A stretch of DNA of 64,000 nucleotides, taken from Chloroflexota bacterium. Its GTDB lineage: Bacteria; Chloroflexota; Limnocylindria; Limnocylindrales; CSP1-4. The DNA is taken from positions 1-64,000 of the forward strand of contig JACPOU010000014.1 of the NCBI GenBank assembly GCA_016191345.1. Direction: 5' to 3'. The position numbers and the translations under genes are program-made. Every line of letters begins with the position of its first letter. The stretch's first letter is position 1. The notes under the pieces are model-generated. The model searched no databases and was not told where the DNA came from. It was given only the letters and a program-made list of their open reading frames with translations. Below, piece after piece: positions 39,067 to 48,212 of this stretch.

Positions 39067-39507
39067 ATGACAGAGCGGTTCGGCATTCGTGCCGTGCGAA
39101 CCTTGGGCGTGGCGGGCGTCAGCATCCTGCTGATCGCCGGCGGGGCCTTCGCGGCGGATCGGCTCGCGAGCTCGGGCCCGAGCTCGGACAACCTCTCCGG
39201 CGGCGCCCCGGGCGCCACGACCGGGGCGGAGCTGACCGACGGCCCCGACGCGACCGACGACAACGGGGTTGACGCCTCGGAGAGCCCCGAGGCCTCCGAC
39301 GACAACGGCCAGGACCAGGACGGCAACGGCGACGCGACCGCCGGCCCCGGCGCCACCGACGACAACGGCGACGATGCGGCCCAGTCCCCCGAGGCGTCCG
39401 ATGCCTCGGACGGCCCCGATGCCTCGGACGGCCCCGATGCCTCCGGCGACCACGGCGGCGACCGCGGCTCGCCCGAGCCGTCCGACGACAACGGCGGCGA
39501 CGACTGA
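39067..39507 (+). CDS. Secreted or membrane-anchored acidic low-complexity protein
   Basis: N-terminal hydrophobic segment GVAGVSILLIAGGAFA then D/S/E/G/P/N-rich repeats. Confidence 0.65.
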   Translation: MTERFGIRAVRTLGVAGVSILLIAGGAFAADRLASSGPSSDNLSGGAPGATTGAELTDGPDATDDNGVDASESPEASDDNGQDQDGNGDATAGPGATDDNGDDAAQSPEASDASDGPDASDGPDASGDHGGDRGSPEPSDDNGGDD

Positions 39508-39534
39508 CCGGACGCCGGTCGGACCTGTCGGGAC

Positions 39535-40239
39535 GTGACGAACGGCTCCCCATGGGAAGGCCCCGAACCCGCCACCATTGGGTCGACCCGATTCGGCAGC
39601 TCGCCGGACGGGTCGACGCCGTGGAGGCCAGCCATCGAGACCGCCCTGCCTCGCCGAACCATCGGGGCCCAGGACGATGATCGTTCGATTGTCGATGCCG
39701 TGCTCGGGGGCGACCGCGATGCGTTCAGGCTGCTCGTGGACCGTGAATCCGGGGCGGTCGTCCGGGCCTGCCACCGCGTCCTCGGCGATCTCGCCGAGGC
39801 CGAGGATGTCGCCCAGGAGGCCTTCGTGATTGCCTACCGGTCGCTCGCCACCTGGCGCAGCGACGGACCCTTCGGTGCGTGGCTGGCCCGGATCGCGGTC
39901 CGGCTGGCCCTCCGCCAGGCGAAGCAGCGCCGGGCCGTGGCCTGGATCCGCCCGAGCCGCGACGCGGAACCCGATGCCCACCTTCGCGCCATTCCTGCCG
40001 GCCGTGCCAGCGACCCGGAGGGCGTGGCCCTCCACGAGGAGCGAAGCCAGACGCTTCGGCGCGCGGTCGCCGGGCTCGGCGAGCCGTACCGCGAGGTCGT
40101 CGCCCTGCGATTCTTCGCCGAACGGTCGCTCGACGAGATCGCCATGATCACGAGCCGGCCGATCGGCACGGTGAAGACCCAGCTGCATCGCGGATTGCTC
40201 CGCCTCCGGGACCGGGTCGGGGAAGGAGGGGACCGATGA
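39535..40239 (+). CDS. RNA polymerase ECF sigma factor
   Basis: DRDAFRLLVDRESGAVVRACHRVLGDLAEAEDVAQEAFVIAYRSL; YREVVALRFFAERSLDEIAMITSRPIGTVKTQLHRGLLRLR; exact start uncertain. Confidence 0.9.
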   Translation: MTNGSPWEGPEPATIGSTRFGSSPDGSTPWRPAIETALPRRTIGAQDDDRSIVDAVLGGDRDAFRLLVDRESGAVVRACHRVLGDLAEAEDVAQEAFVIAYRSLATWRSDGPFGAWLARIAVRLALRQAKQRRAVAWIRPSRDAEPDAHLRAIPAGRASDPEGVALHEERSQTLRRAVAGLGEPYREVVALRFFAERSLDEIAMITSRPIGTVKTQLHRGLLRLRDRVGEGGDR

Positions 40240-41000
40240 TCCAGTCGCCCGGTTCCTTCCGCCCCGGCGAGTTCGACGGCGCCGATCGGGGCATCTCCGA
40301 GGCCGACCTGCTCGCCGCGGCGACGACCGCCAGCGAGCTGGAGCGGGCGCTCCCGATGGAGTCGATCGCGCCGTCGGCGGGTTTCGCGGACCGGATCATG
40401 GCCGCCGTGGCTCGGGAGCCGGCCCCGCGGCCGCTCGGATTCCTTGCCGGCCTCCGTGCCCACCCGGGTCCGGCAACCTTCGTCGCGAGCGTCCTTGAGG
40501 CGTGGGGCCTTGCCACGCACGGCTCGGGCCGTCCATCCAGGGCCCGCGGCCTCGCGCTCGCCTATGTCCTCGCGGTCATCCTCGTCGGGACGTCGATCAC
40601 CGGCTTTGCGGCCTACGGCTGGGCCGGCGCCCTGGGGATCCTCCCGGCCGAGGCCTCCCCGTCCCCGAGCCCGTCGCTGCTCACGCCGAGCCCGAGCCCG
40701 AGCCCGTCACCCGACGCATCGGAACCCGACGCCTCGGGATCAGCCTTGCCGGGCGAATCCACCGAGCCGAGTGAATCCTCGGAGCCGAGCGAATCGCCGG
40801 GTTCGGAGCCCTCGGACGACGGCGCCGGAACGGCCGAACCCGATCGGAGCAACCTGCCGACGTCCCCGTCGGGATCTGCTGAACCCTCCGACGACCACGG
40901 CGGCAGCCCATCCTCCAGCCCGGATGACAGCTCATCGCCCGAGCCCTCGGACACGCCGCGGCCATCGGACACGCCGAAGCCCTCGCAGACCCCGAACTGA
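40236..41000 (+). CDS. Single-pass membrane protein with Ser/Pro/Glu-rich tail, putative anti-sigma factor
   Basis: ATGA overlap with sigma gene; cytosolic N-term, one TM (ALAYVLAVILVGTSITGFAAYG), low-complexity exterior. Confidence 0.6.
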   Translation: MIQSPGSFRPGEFDGADRGISEADLLAAATTASELERALPMESIAPSAGFADRIMAAVAREPAPRPLGFLAGLRAHPGPATFVASVLEAWGLATHGSGRPSRARGLALAYVLAVILVGTSITGFAAYGWAGALGILPAEASPSPSPSLLTPSPSPSPSPDASEPDASGSALPGESTEPSESSEPSESPGSEPSDDGAGTAEPDRSNLPTSPSGSAEPSDDHGGSPSSSPDDSSSPEPSDTPRPSDTPKPSQTPN

Positions 41001-41045
41001 CGGATACGTGGTGGAGTCTCGCCCCAGCGCCAGGTCGGGTTGGAG

Positions 41046-42524
41046 CTACTGGACGAGACCGACGCCCGCAAGTTGGAACACGCCGCCCGCGTCATAGGTC
41101 ACGGTCAGTGTCCCGCCCGCGCCGGTGACCTTGAAGTCGGAGGCGATCACCTGGACTGAAAGGCTGGTGGCTCCGCTCCCGTTCACGGTGATCGAAGAAT
41201 TCGGAGCATAGATGGTCCCGTTCAGGAGGAGGTCCGTCGAGGATCCGTTGAGGGTGATGTCCCCTCCGGTCGTCCGAGCCCCGAAGATCAGCATGTTCTT
41301 GTAGATCGTGTCCTGAATCGGCATCAGCTTGGTTCCGGCACTCGATCCATTGAAGGTCATCGTCCCGACGCACCCCGCACCAGTTCCGCCAACGCAGTAG
41401 CTGGGATCGGCGAACTCTCCGTTGTAGAGGAGGACCCCGCCACCATACGTCTGCGTCCCGGAGTCGACCGTCACGACCATCACGCCATTTCCGCCCATCG
41501 ACACGCCCCCGCCGCCGATGTAGTAGATGCCGGGCTCCATGTAGAAGTTGCCGGCATTCAGCTTGAAGCCGCCCGGATAGTAGCCCGGCGTCATGCGGTA
41601 GTTGTGCGTGGCGAAGCTTGCGTTGAACGTACACGTCAGCGGCGACGTCGCGGACGTGGAGGATCCGCCCGATGGACAGCCGCTCGGGGGGTCCTTCGAC
41701 TCGCCTGGCTCCTTGATGAAGCTCCCCAGCGTGGCAGGGACCGCGGGCGGGGGCAGTTCGCGCAGAGGATCGCCGGACGCTTGCATCCCGGAACTCATCA
41801 CGGAGCAGCCGCTGCCACCTCCGCTGATCTGGTACGAGCCAACGGTGTCGCACTCGGGGCTCTGGAGTGTCCCGCCCCCGGAGATCTTGAGGGCGGGATT
41901 GCACGCCGAGTCGACCTGGACGCTGCCGTTCACGGCCACGCCGCCGTTGCCAGTCACACTCGAGGTTCCGCACGGGTTGAGGGCAAGGAGGGAATAGGGC
42001 AGGCTGTATCCCGACGAGTTCGACGCGACGCCGAGCGCGCCGGTGTTCCGGGCCGTGATTCCAAAGAGGCCGGCGAAGAACGATGCTCGGGTGGCGTCGA
42101 TCTGAACCTCGATGTTGCCTTCGAGGTTGCTGAAGATCGACTCCGGCCCGGGCGGGTATTTGACAGTCACCGTGGCGGCCATTCCCTCCGCTGAGAGGTA
42201 GGCTGTCGCCACGTCACAGGCCGTGTTGACGTGCTTGAGCTGTGCGTCGGCCAGTTGCCCAGACGTTCGCGACGCGCACGTTCCCTGGAACGTACCTGTC
42301 GTCGTTGGGATGTAGCGGGCGCCGGCAAGAGCGGCGGCGTCCGCGGCATTCTGTTCGGTGCGCCGGTCAAGGAGCGCCTGGCCAATGTCGAAGACAAGCG
42401 CCGCGACTGCGATGATCAGGACGAGACCGCCTGCGAAGATCACGAGGACCTGACCGCGCTGGCGATCCGAGCCGCCCCGCACCCGGGACTCGCTAATGAT
42501 TGATGACAAGGGTTGAACTCCCAT
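41046..42524 (-). CDS. TadG-like pilus-associated protein with Gly/Asn-rich C-terminal domain
   Basis: RQRGQVLVIFAGGLVLIIAVAALVFDIGQALLDRRTEQNAADAAALAGA; start may be GTG 42482. Confidence 0.78.
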   Translation of the reverse strand: MGVQPLSSIISESRVRGGSDRQRGQVLVIFAGGLVLIIAVAALVFDIGQALLDRRTEQNAADAAALAGARYIPTTTGTFQGTCASRTSGQLADAQLKHVNTACDVATAYLSAEGMAATVTVKYPPGPESIFSNLEGNIEVQIDATRASFFAGLFGITARNTGALGVASNSSGYSLPYSLLALNPCGTSSVTGNGGVAVNGSVQVDSACNPALKISGGGTLQSPECDTVGSYQISGGGSGCSVMSSGMQASGDPLRELPPPAVPATLGSFIKEPGESKDPPSGCPSGGSSTSATSPLTCTFNASFATHNYRMTPGYYPGGFKLNAGNFYMEPGIYYIGGGGVSMGGNGVMVVTVDSGTQTYGGGVLLYNGEFADPSYCVGGTGAGCVGTMTFNGSSAGTKLMPIQDTIYKNMLIFGARTTGGDITLNGSSTDLLLNGTIYAPNSSITVNGSGATSLSVQVIASDFKVTGAGGTLTVTYDAGGVFQLAGVGLVQ

Positions 42525-42969
42525 CGACGGTGATTGGCGGCAAGGGGATCGGCAGGAGCGTCGTGAAGAGGGTCTGGGCCACGACGGTCACGTTCGCGCC
42601 GCGCGCATTGTCGACTGGCCAGCAGGGGTTGGCGACGCCGCCCGCGCAGCCGCTCTGGGCCGGGAATGCAACGTTCGCGCCCGCGACGCCAACCGCGAAG
42701 TTCCTCACGACGTCCTGGACCTTGATCCCGTAGGGATCACAGGCGTTCGTTGCCAGCCCGGGCATCGGCCCGGACGGGCAGAGGCTGAGCGATCCGTGGG
42801 TGATCGCATATCTCGCGCCCTCGCGCGCCGCGTTGTTCATCACCTGCGCCACGTAGACGTATCGCCCGAATTCGATGATCGAGTAGAGGACGAGGAGGAA
42901 GATCGGCAGGACGAATGCAAACTCCGTGAGTGCCTGGCCTCGGACCCGCCTGCCATCTCGGCGTCTCAT
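42493..42969 (-). CDS. TadE-like pseudopilin
   Basis: RVRGQALTEFAFVLPIFLLVLYSIIEFGRYVYVAQVMNNAAREGARYA. Confidence 0.82.
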   Translation of the reverse strand: MRRRDGRRVRGQALTEFAFVLPIFLLVLYSIIEFGRYVYVAQVMNNAAREGARYAITHGSLSLCPSGPMPGLATNACDPYGIKVQDVVRNFAVGVAGANVAFPAQSGCAGGVANPCWPVDNARGANVTVVAQTLFTTLLPIPLPPITVDGSSTLVINH

Positions 42970-43565
42970 GGACCTGCCGGGACGGGAAGGTCGGAGATGC
43001 GGAAGATGCTCTCGCGATCGAAGGTCACCGACGGGGGCAGCGGGGGGATTCGCAGGAATGTCTGGAACGTGTACGTGAGCGTGACGTGAATGGTGCAGGG
43101 AGGCTCCGTCGTCGACTCGGCACACAGGCCTGTCGCCCCGTCATACGTCGCACAATCCTGGGCAGGGGATCCGTCTGACGGTTCAACCGCACAGGTGATC
43201 ACCGGGTTGCTGCACGTCGCATGGTTGACCGTCCCCGGGGGTTCCGAATAGTCCTCGAGGTGGCTGCCTGCAGCGGCGGTGCAGGCTCTCCGCTCCATCT
43301 CGCCGGCGGTCGTTGCGGCGTTGGCCGCCGTCCAGTAGGTCGCCTTGAACGATCCGTAATCCGCCGCTTCCCGTGCAGCCGACTCCACGGCCACCATGCT
43401 GGTGTACAGGCGCCCGAAGTCCGAGATGGCGACGACCATCAGAAAGAGGATCGGGATCACCAGCGCGAACTCGGTGGTGCTCTGGCCGGCACTCCCGCCC
43501 GGACCGGCGTCCGCGACGCGACCGCGCCCTCGGGCGGCCCATGGCCAGATTGAATGGAAGCTCAC
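42966..43565 (-). CDS. TadE-like pseudopilin
   Basis: GQSTTEFALVIPILFLMVVAISDFGRLYTSMVAVESAAREAADYG; 4-nt overlap with next gene. Confidence 0.8.
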   Translation of the reverse strand: MSFHSIWPWAARGRGRVADAGPGGSAGQSTTEFALVIPILFLMVVAISDFGRLYTSMVAVESAAREAADYGSFKATYWTAANAATTAGEMERRACTAAAGSHLEDYSEPPGTVNHATCSNPVITCAVEPSDGSPAQDCATYDGATGLCAESTTEPPCTIHVTLTYTFQTFLRIPPLPPSVTFDRESIFRISDLPVPAGP

Positions 43566-43682
43566 GCCGCCGACCTTAGCCTGCCACACCTTGCAGGCGC
43601 AATGTCCGGTGGTGCGTGGAGGCCCCACGGCTCGGACCGTGAGGCTCCGGCTCAGGAGCCGGCCGACGAGTACGCTTCACAT

Positions 43683-44258
43683 GTGATCGTCGTGTGCGGC
43701 AATCTCGCGGGCAACGACCGCCGGCGCAACGTGGATCCGGCGGCGATCGCCGCCGCTGCGGCGCGTGGCGGTGTGGAGGTCCAGCTGATCGCCGTCGTGC
43801 CGGAGGGCCCGGCCGGCGATGCCCGCCTGATCGCCCTTGCCCAGGCCGGCGTGGGCCACGTGGCGGTGCTCCGGGCCGCGGAGCGGCCCCTGGAGGCGGC
43901 GGACGTGGATCTCGCCCTCCGCTACCTGCCCGACACGAAGGTCGTCGTCACGGTCGGCCTGTCCGGCGACGTGCTCGCCGCGGCGAGCGAGCGATCCACC
44001 TGGAACGGCGCCTTCCTCATCGTCCTCGAGGCACCGGACAGTCCTGCCGACGTGGGTGAGCCGGCGGCCGTTGCCGACGCGGCGGCGATCGTGCTTCGTG
44101 CCCCCGCGTCGGATCCGGACGGGACGTTCGCCGGCTTCGTCGGCGCCTTCGCGGCGCGGCTGGACCGCGGCGAAGTCCCCGCGGACGCGTGGGCGGCGAC
44201 GACCCGGGCGCTCGCCGTGGACGCGGTCGGAGGCCGTGGCCGGCCGTCGAGCTTCTAG
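43683..44258 (+). CDS. Ribokinase/PfkB-like protein, apparently truncated and lacking the GAGD catalytic motif
   Basis: GDARLIALAQAGVGHVAVLR and C-terminal DPDGTFAGFVGAFAARLDRGEVP...ALAVDAVGGRGRPS resemble the family but without GAGD. Confidence 0.45.
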   Translation: MIVVCGNLAGNDRRRNVDPAAIAAAAARGGVEVQLIAVVPEGPAGDARLIALAQAGVGHVAVLRAAERPLEAADVDLALRYLPDTKVVVTVGLSGDVLAAASERSTWNGAFLIVLEAPDSPADVGEPAAVADAAAIVLRAPASDPDGTFAGFVGAFAARLDRGEVPADAWAATTRALAVDAVGGRGRPSSF

Positions 44259-44965
44259 GGATCCTCGGTCGGTTCGCCGAGGAGCGTCGGTGGCTCCTCC
44301 AGCGGCAGGATCAGGCCGGGCCCGTCGTTCCGCACATCGTTCACGGCGCGACTGACAGGGTAGAGGGCGAGGACGCCCACCTCGGCCGGGACGAGCAGGC
44401 CATTGAGCTCGCCCGGGTCCGGCAGGGTCGGATCCAGCCACCGATCCCAGGCTTCCGGCGGCACGACGACGGGCATCCGGTTGTGGATCGGTCGGATGAG
44501 GTCGTTCGGTCCCGTCGTCACGATCGTGAAGGTACGGCGGACTTCCTCGGTCTCGGGGTCGCGCCAGCCGGCCCACAGACCCGCCAGGGCGAGCGGTCGA
44601 CCGTCGGTCCTGACAACCCGGAATGGCTGCCGCGCCTTGCCGTCGCGTCGCCATTCGTAGAAGGAGTCCACCGGGACGAGGCAGCGGCGCTTCTTCAGCG
44701 CGGCACGGAAGGCGGGGGACGTCGAGAGCGTCTCGGCCCGGGCGTTGAACATCCGGCTGCCGACGCTGGCGCTGTCGGCCCAATGGGGGATGAGGCCCCA
44801 GCGGAACGCCGTCAGCGCGCGCTGGTCCTCGCGCTGGACGACGACGGCGGCCTCGTCGGTGGGGGCCACATTGAAGCGGTTGCCGGGCGCGAGGACGCGG
44901 TCCTCGGCCTCGAAGATCTCCGCGAGCTCCGAGGTCGGGCGCTCCTGGGTGAACCGTCCGCACAT
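44255..44965 (-). CDS. SOS response-associated peptidase (SRAP/YedK/HMCES family)
   Basis: MCGRFTQ, FNVAPT, RWGLIPHWA, NARAET, RCLVPVDSFYEW, HNRMPVVV. Confidence 0.93.
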   Translation of the reverse strand: MCGRFTQERPTSELAEIFEAEDRVLAPGNRFNVAPTDEAAVVVQREDQRALTAFRWGLIPHWADSASVGSRMFNARAETLSTSPAFRAALKKRRCLVPVDSFYEWRRDGKARQPFRVVRTDGRPLALAGLWAGWRDPETEEVRRTFTIVTTGPNDLIRPIHNRMPVVVPPEAWDRWLDPTLPDPGELNGLLVPAEVGVLALYPVSRAVNDVRNDGPGLILPLEEPPTLLGEPTEDP

Positions 44966-44990
44966 CGCGCGTCCAAGTATCCTCCGGCCG

Positions 44991-46187
44991 ATGGATCCGC
45001 ACGCCGCCGGCGACCTCCCGGCCGACCTCGAGGCCGCCCTGGCGACCCCGGGCCCGTTGCCACGATCGACGGCCCTGGCCCTCGTGGAGCGCGGCCGCAC
45101 CCAGCTCGACGACGGCGAGTTCGAGGGCGCCGCCCGGAGCTTCTCCCGGGTGACGGGGTTCGACGACGTTGCCATCACGGCCTCCGCGCTCCTCGGCCTC
45201 GGCGAGGCCTTCTACCGCCTCGACCTCGAGGACGATGCCGTCGCCAGCTGGGAGGAGGTGCTCCTCCTGCCGGAGAGCCCCAGCACCTACGCCGCGTGGC
45301 GGAACGTCGCGGCGGCCCGCGTCCGCGGCGGCAATCTGGCCGGCGCGATCACGGCGTATCGCGAGGCGGACCGGCGAGCCCCGCTGGAGCACAAGGCGGA
45401 AATCGCGGCCCGCCTCGGCTGGCTCGCCAAGGAGACGGGCAACGCCGGGGCCGCACGCCGCTACTTCGCCCGCAGCCGCGGCCATGGACCGGCCGTCCCG
45501 CTGGCCTACGTGATCCTCGGCCTGACGGTCGTCGTCTCGTTCCTGGCGCTCTCGAACGACGGCCTCGAGGTCTTCCGCGGCCTCGAGCTCGACAAGGCGA
45601 AGCTCGCCGGCGGCGAGCTCTACCGGCTCGTCACGGCCAGCCTCGTGCACGTCAACATCGTCCATCTCGCGCTGAACATGTACGCCCTGTACCTCCTGGG
45701 CCCCCTCGTCGAGGGGATCTGGGGCACGCCGACCTTCGGGCTCTTCTACGTCCTGACGGCCGTGGCCGCCTCCACGGCCAGCTTCTTCTTCTCGCCGATG
45801 GAGAGCGTCGGCGCCTCGGGTGCGATCTTCGGCCTCGTCGGCGTCCTGCTCGCCGGCACCCGCGTCCACCATCCGGTGCTCGATGCCCGGGCCCGGGCGA
45901 TCGTTCCCCAGCTCGGCACGATCGTCCTCGTCAACCTCGCCTTCGGCTTCCTGTTCGCCGACCAGATCGACAACGCGGCCCACATCGGCGGACTTGCCGC
46001 CGGCCTGTGGCTCGGGTTCTTCGTGCCGCCGGGCCGGGTTCCGGGCCTCTGGGCGCTCCGGAGTGCTGCCCTGCCGGCAGGCGGTCGCCCGTGGGCCGGC
46101 ATGGGTCTGGCGGCCCTCGGGATCCTCGTGCTCGTCGCCGCGATCCTCGCCGTCCTCGTCGTCCGGAAGGTTCCGCCGTTCTCGTAG
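44991..46187 (+). CDS. Rhomboid family intramembrane serine protease with N-terminal TPR-like region
   Basis: HLALNMYALYLLGPLVEGIWG, GASGAIFGLVGVLLAG (GxSx), NAAHIGGLAAGLWLGF. Confidence 0.9.
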   Translation: MDPHAAGDLPADLEAALATPGPLPRSTALALVERGRTQLDDGEFEGAARSFSRVTGFDDVAITASALLGLGEAFYRLDLEDDAVASWEEVLLLPESPSTYAAWRNVAAARVRGGNLAGAITAYREADRRAPLEHKAEIAARLGWLAKETGNAGAARRYFARSRGHGPAVPLAYVILGLTVVVSFLALSNDGLEVFRGLELDKAKLAGGELYRLVTASLVHVNIVHLALNMYALYLLGPLVEGIWGTPTFGLFYVLTAVAASTASFFFSPMESVGASGAIFGLVGVLLAGTRVHHPVLDARARAIVPQLGTIVLVNLAFGFLFADQIDNAAHIGGLAAGLWLGFFVPPGRVPGLWALRSAALPAGGRPWAGMGLAALGILVLVAAILAVLVVRKVPPFS

Positions 46188-46247
46188 CCGAGGCCGCGGA
46201 TCGCGACCCACGGCGTCAGCTGAGGTAGGCGCGCCGCTCGTCGCCGG

Positions 46248-46333
46248 GCCGGCGCCCGGCCGTCGGCACCGCCGACGCGCCCGTCCCGCGGCCGGCGCCC
46301 GGCCGTCGGCACCGTCGACCCGCCCGTCCCCCG
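46248..46333. repeat. Two tandem 43-bp direct repeats with internal dyad symmetry
   Basis: gccggcgcccggccgtcggcaccg[c/t]cgac[g/c]cgcccgtccc read directly at 46248 and 46291. Confidence 0.85.
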
Positions 46334-46469
46334 GCCGCCGCGCTCCTCTCCCATCTCGGCGCCGAGGCCCGTGCCTCGCGACGGATGGCATCGATCTGCT
46401 GTCGTGGCCCTTCCGTCGCGCGGGACGTCGACCGGCCGGAGGGCGGCCCGGTGCTACGATCCGGCGCCG

Positions 46470-47534
46470 ATGTTCGCCACCCTCCTCGGCGCACTGCCGC
46501 GCCCACCGCTCCCCGATGAGACGGCCAGTGTCGGCCGTGACCCCAGCTCGTCCGGGATCGCGCCCCGGCTCCTCGACGCACTGGTCCGACGGGTCCTCGA
46601 GGCACAGGCGTCGGCGGGCCTGGAGCTCCTCACCGATGGCCGGCTTCGATGGCCCGGCCCGTTCGGGCCGGCGATGGCGCTGGAGGGGATCGCGCCGCCG
46701 GGAGTTGCTCGGGATCCCTCCTCGATCGACGTTCATGCCGTCCCGAGGTGGCGCCGCCCGCTGACGGTGGAGGGCTGGCGCTTTGCCGCCGCCGAGGCGG
46801 GCATGCCCGTGAAGCAGGCGCTGCCGGGTCCCTACACCCTGGCTCGAAGGGCTCGTTCCGCGGCCGGCACGCCCGCACCGGACATCGACGCGACCGGCTT
46901 CGCCTTCGCGGCCGCGCTGCGGGCCGAGATCGGGGCGCTTGCCGAGGCCGGCTGCCCGGTCATCGAGATCGAGGAAGCCGACGCGCAGCACATCGGGGCG
47001 GACCCGCTGGAGCGGCGCCGCTTCCGCGACCTCCACGCGGCCCTCACCGACGGCCTGACGGGCGTCCACCTGTCCCTCGCGATCACCGGAGGCTCGGCGG
47101 ACGGGGCCGGCGCGGAGACGATTCTCGCTGCCCCCTATGCGAGCCTCGCGGTGGACCTCATCGACGGGCCCGACAACTGGCGGCTCGTCCGCGCCGCGCC
47201 GGGCGAACGCGGCATCGTCTGCGGCGCGCTCTCCGCGCGGCCTGAGGCCGACGAGGGCCCGGAGCTCCTGCTCTGGGCGGCCGCCTACGCGGCCTCGAGC
47301 AACGGCCGGGGTGCGGCTCGAACCGGCCTCGCGACGTCCGGCAGCCTCGCCCACCTGTCGTGGCCGGATGCGGAGCGGAAGCTCCGGCGGCTCGGCGACG
47401 CGGTCCGGATCGCCGCACTCCCGGAGGACGCCGCGCTCCGCCGGCTCGACCCGCGCGCGATCGACATCCGGAGTGCCGCGACAGGCGAGTACCGGCCAGC
47501 CCCGGAGCGAACGAGACCCCGCCCGAAGCGCTGA
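46470..47534 (+). CDS. Cobalamin-independent methionine synthase C-terminal-domain-like (MetE/UROD fold) protein
   Basis: LLGALPRPP, TDGRLRWPGPFGP, ALPGPYTLA, AGCPVIEIEEADAQH. Confidence 0.7.
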   Translation: MFATLLGALPRPPLPDETASVGRDPSSSGIAPRLLDALVRRVLEAQASAGLELLTDGRLRWPGPFGPAMALEGIAPPGVARDPSSIDVHAVPRWRRPLTVEGWRFAAAEAGMPVKQALPGPYTLARRARSAAGTPAPDIDATGFAFAAALRAEIGALAEAGCPVIEIEEADAQHIGADPLERRRFRDLHAALTDGLTGVHLSLAITGGSADGAGAETILAAPYASLAVDLIDGPDNWRLVRAAPGERGIVCGALSARPEADEGPELLLWAAAYAASSNGRGAARTGLATSGSLAHLSWPDAERKLRRLGDAVRIAALPEDAALRRLDPRAIDIRSAATGEYRPAPERTRPRPKR

Positions 47535-47696
47535 ATCGGGTTGCCGGGCGCGCGCGAGAGGCGCATCATCGTCGCCTGCCCGGGGGTCGGGCGACCCTCC
47601 GGCCGCAATCGCGACGCGGCCACGGACGCCTCGCACTCCGGTCCGTCGACGCTCCAGGATCCACGTCTTCGTGCCCTGACGGAAGGAGGTCGGCCC

Positions 47697-48212
47697 GTGG
47701 CCGAGCACGTCTCGCTCGTCGTCAACGGTATTCCCCGCGAGGTGGACGTGGAGCCGAGGCGGCTCCTCGTCGAGCTCATCCGGGAGGACCTCGACCTCAC
47801 CGGCACCCACATCGCCTGCGACACGTCGCAGTGCGGCGCCTGCACCGTCCACGTCGACGGGCGGGCCGTGAAGTCCTGCACGATGCTCGCCGTCCAGGCG
47901 GACGGGGCGCAGGTCACCACGATCGAGGGGATGGCCACGCCGGAGGGGCTCCACCCGCTGCAGGCCGCGTTCTGGGAGCACCACGGGCTCCAGTGCGGCT
48001 TCTGCACGCCCGGGATGATCATGGCCGCCGCGGACCTGCTGGCCCGGACCACCGACCCCACCGACGACGAGATCCGCCACGCGATCGAGGGCAACTTCTG
48101 TCGCTGCACGGGCTACCAGAACATCGTCACCGCGATCCGCGCTGCCGCCGCCACGGTGCGCGCCGGCGTGCCGGCCCCCAGCGGCGCCGTCCAGCAGGGG
48201 AGCGCGTCATGA
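47697..48212 (+). CDS. Molybdenum hydroxylase (form II CODH-like) small [2Fe-2S] subunit
   Basis: [53 protein letters not shown] start. Confidence 0.92.
   Translation: MAEHVSLVVNGIPREVDVEPRRLLVELIREDLDLTGTHIACDTSQCGACTVHVDGRAVKSCTMLAVQADGAQVTTIEGMATPEGLHPLQAAFWEHHGLQCGFCTPGMIMAAADLLARTTDPTDDEIRHAIEGNFCRCTGYQNIVTAIRAAAATVRAGVPAPSGAVQQGSAS

Noticed and set aside
43677-48080. 1467-aa minus-strand ORF
   Set aside because: Overlaps several well-supported genes on both strands; composition typical of antisense GC-rich artefact ORFs
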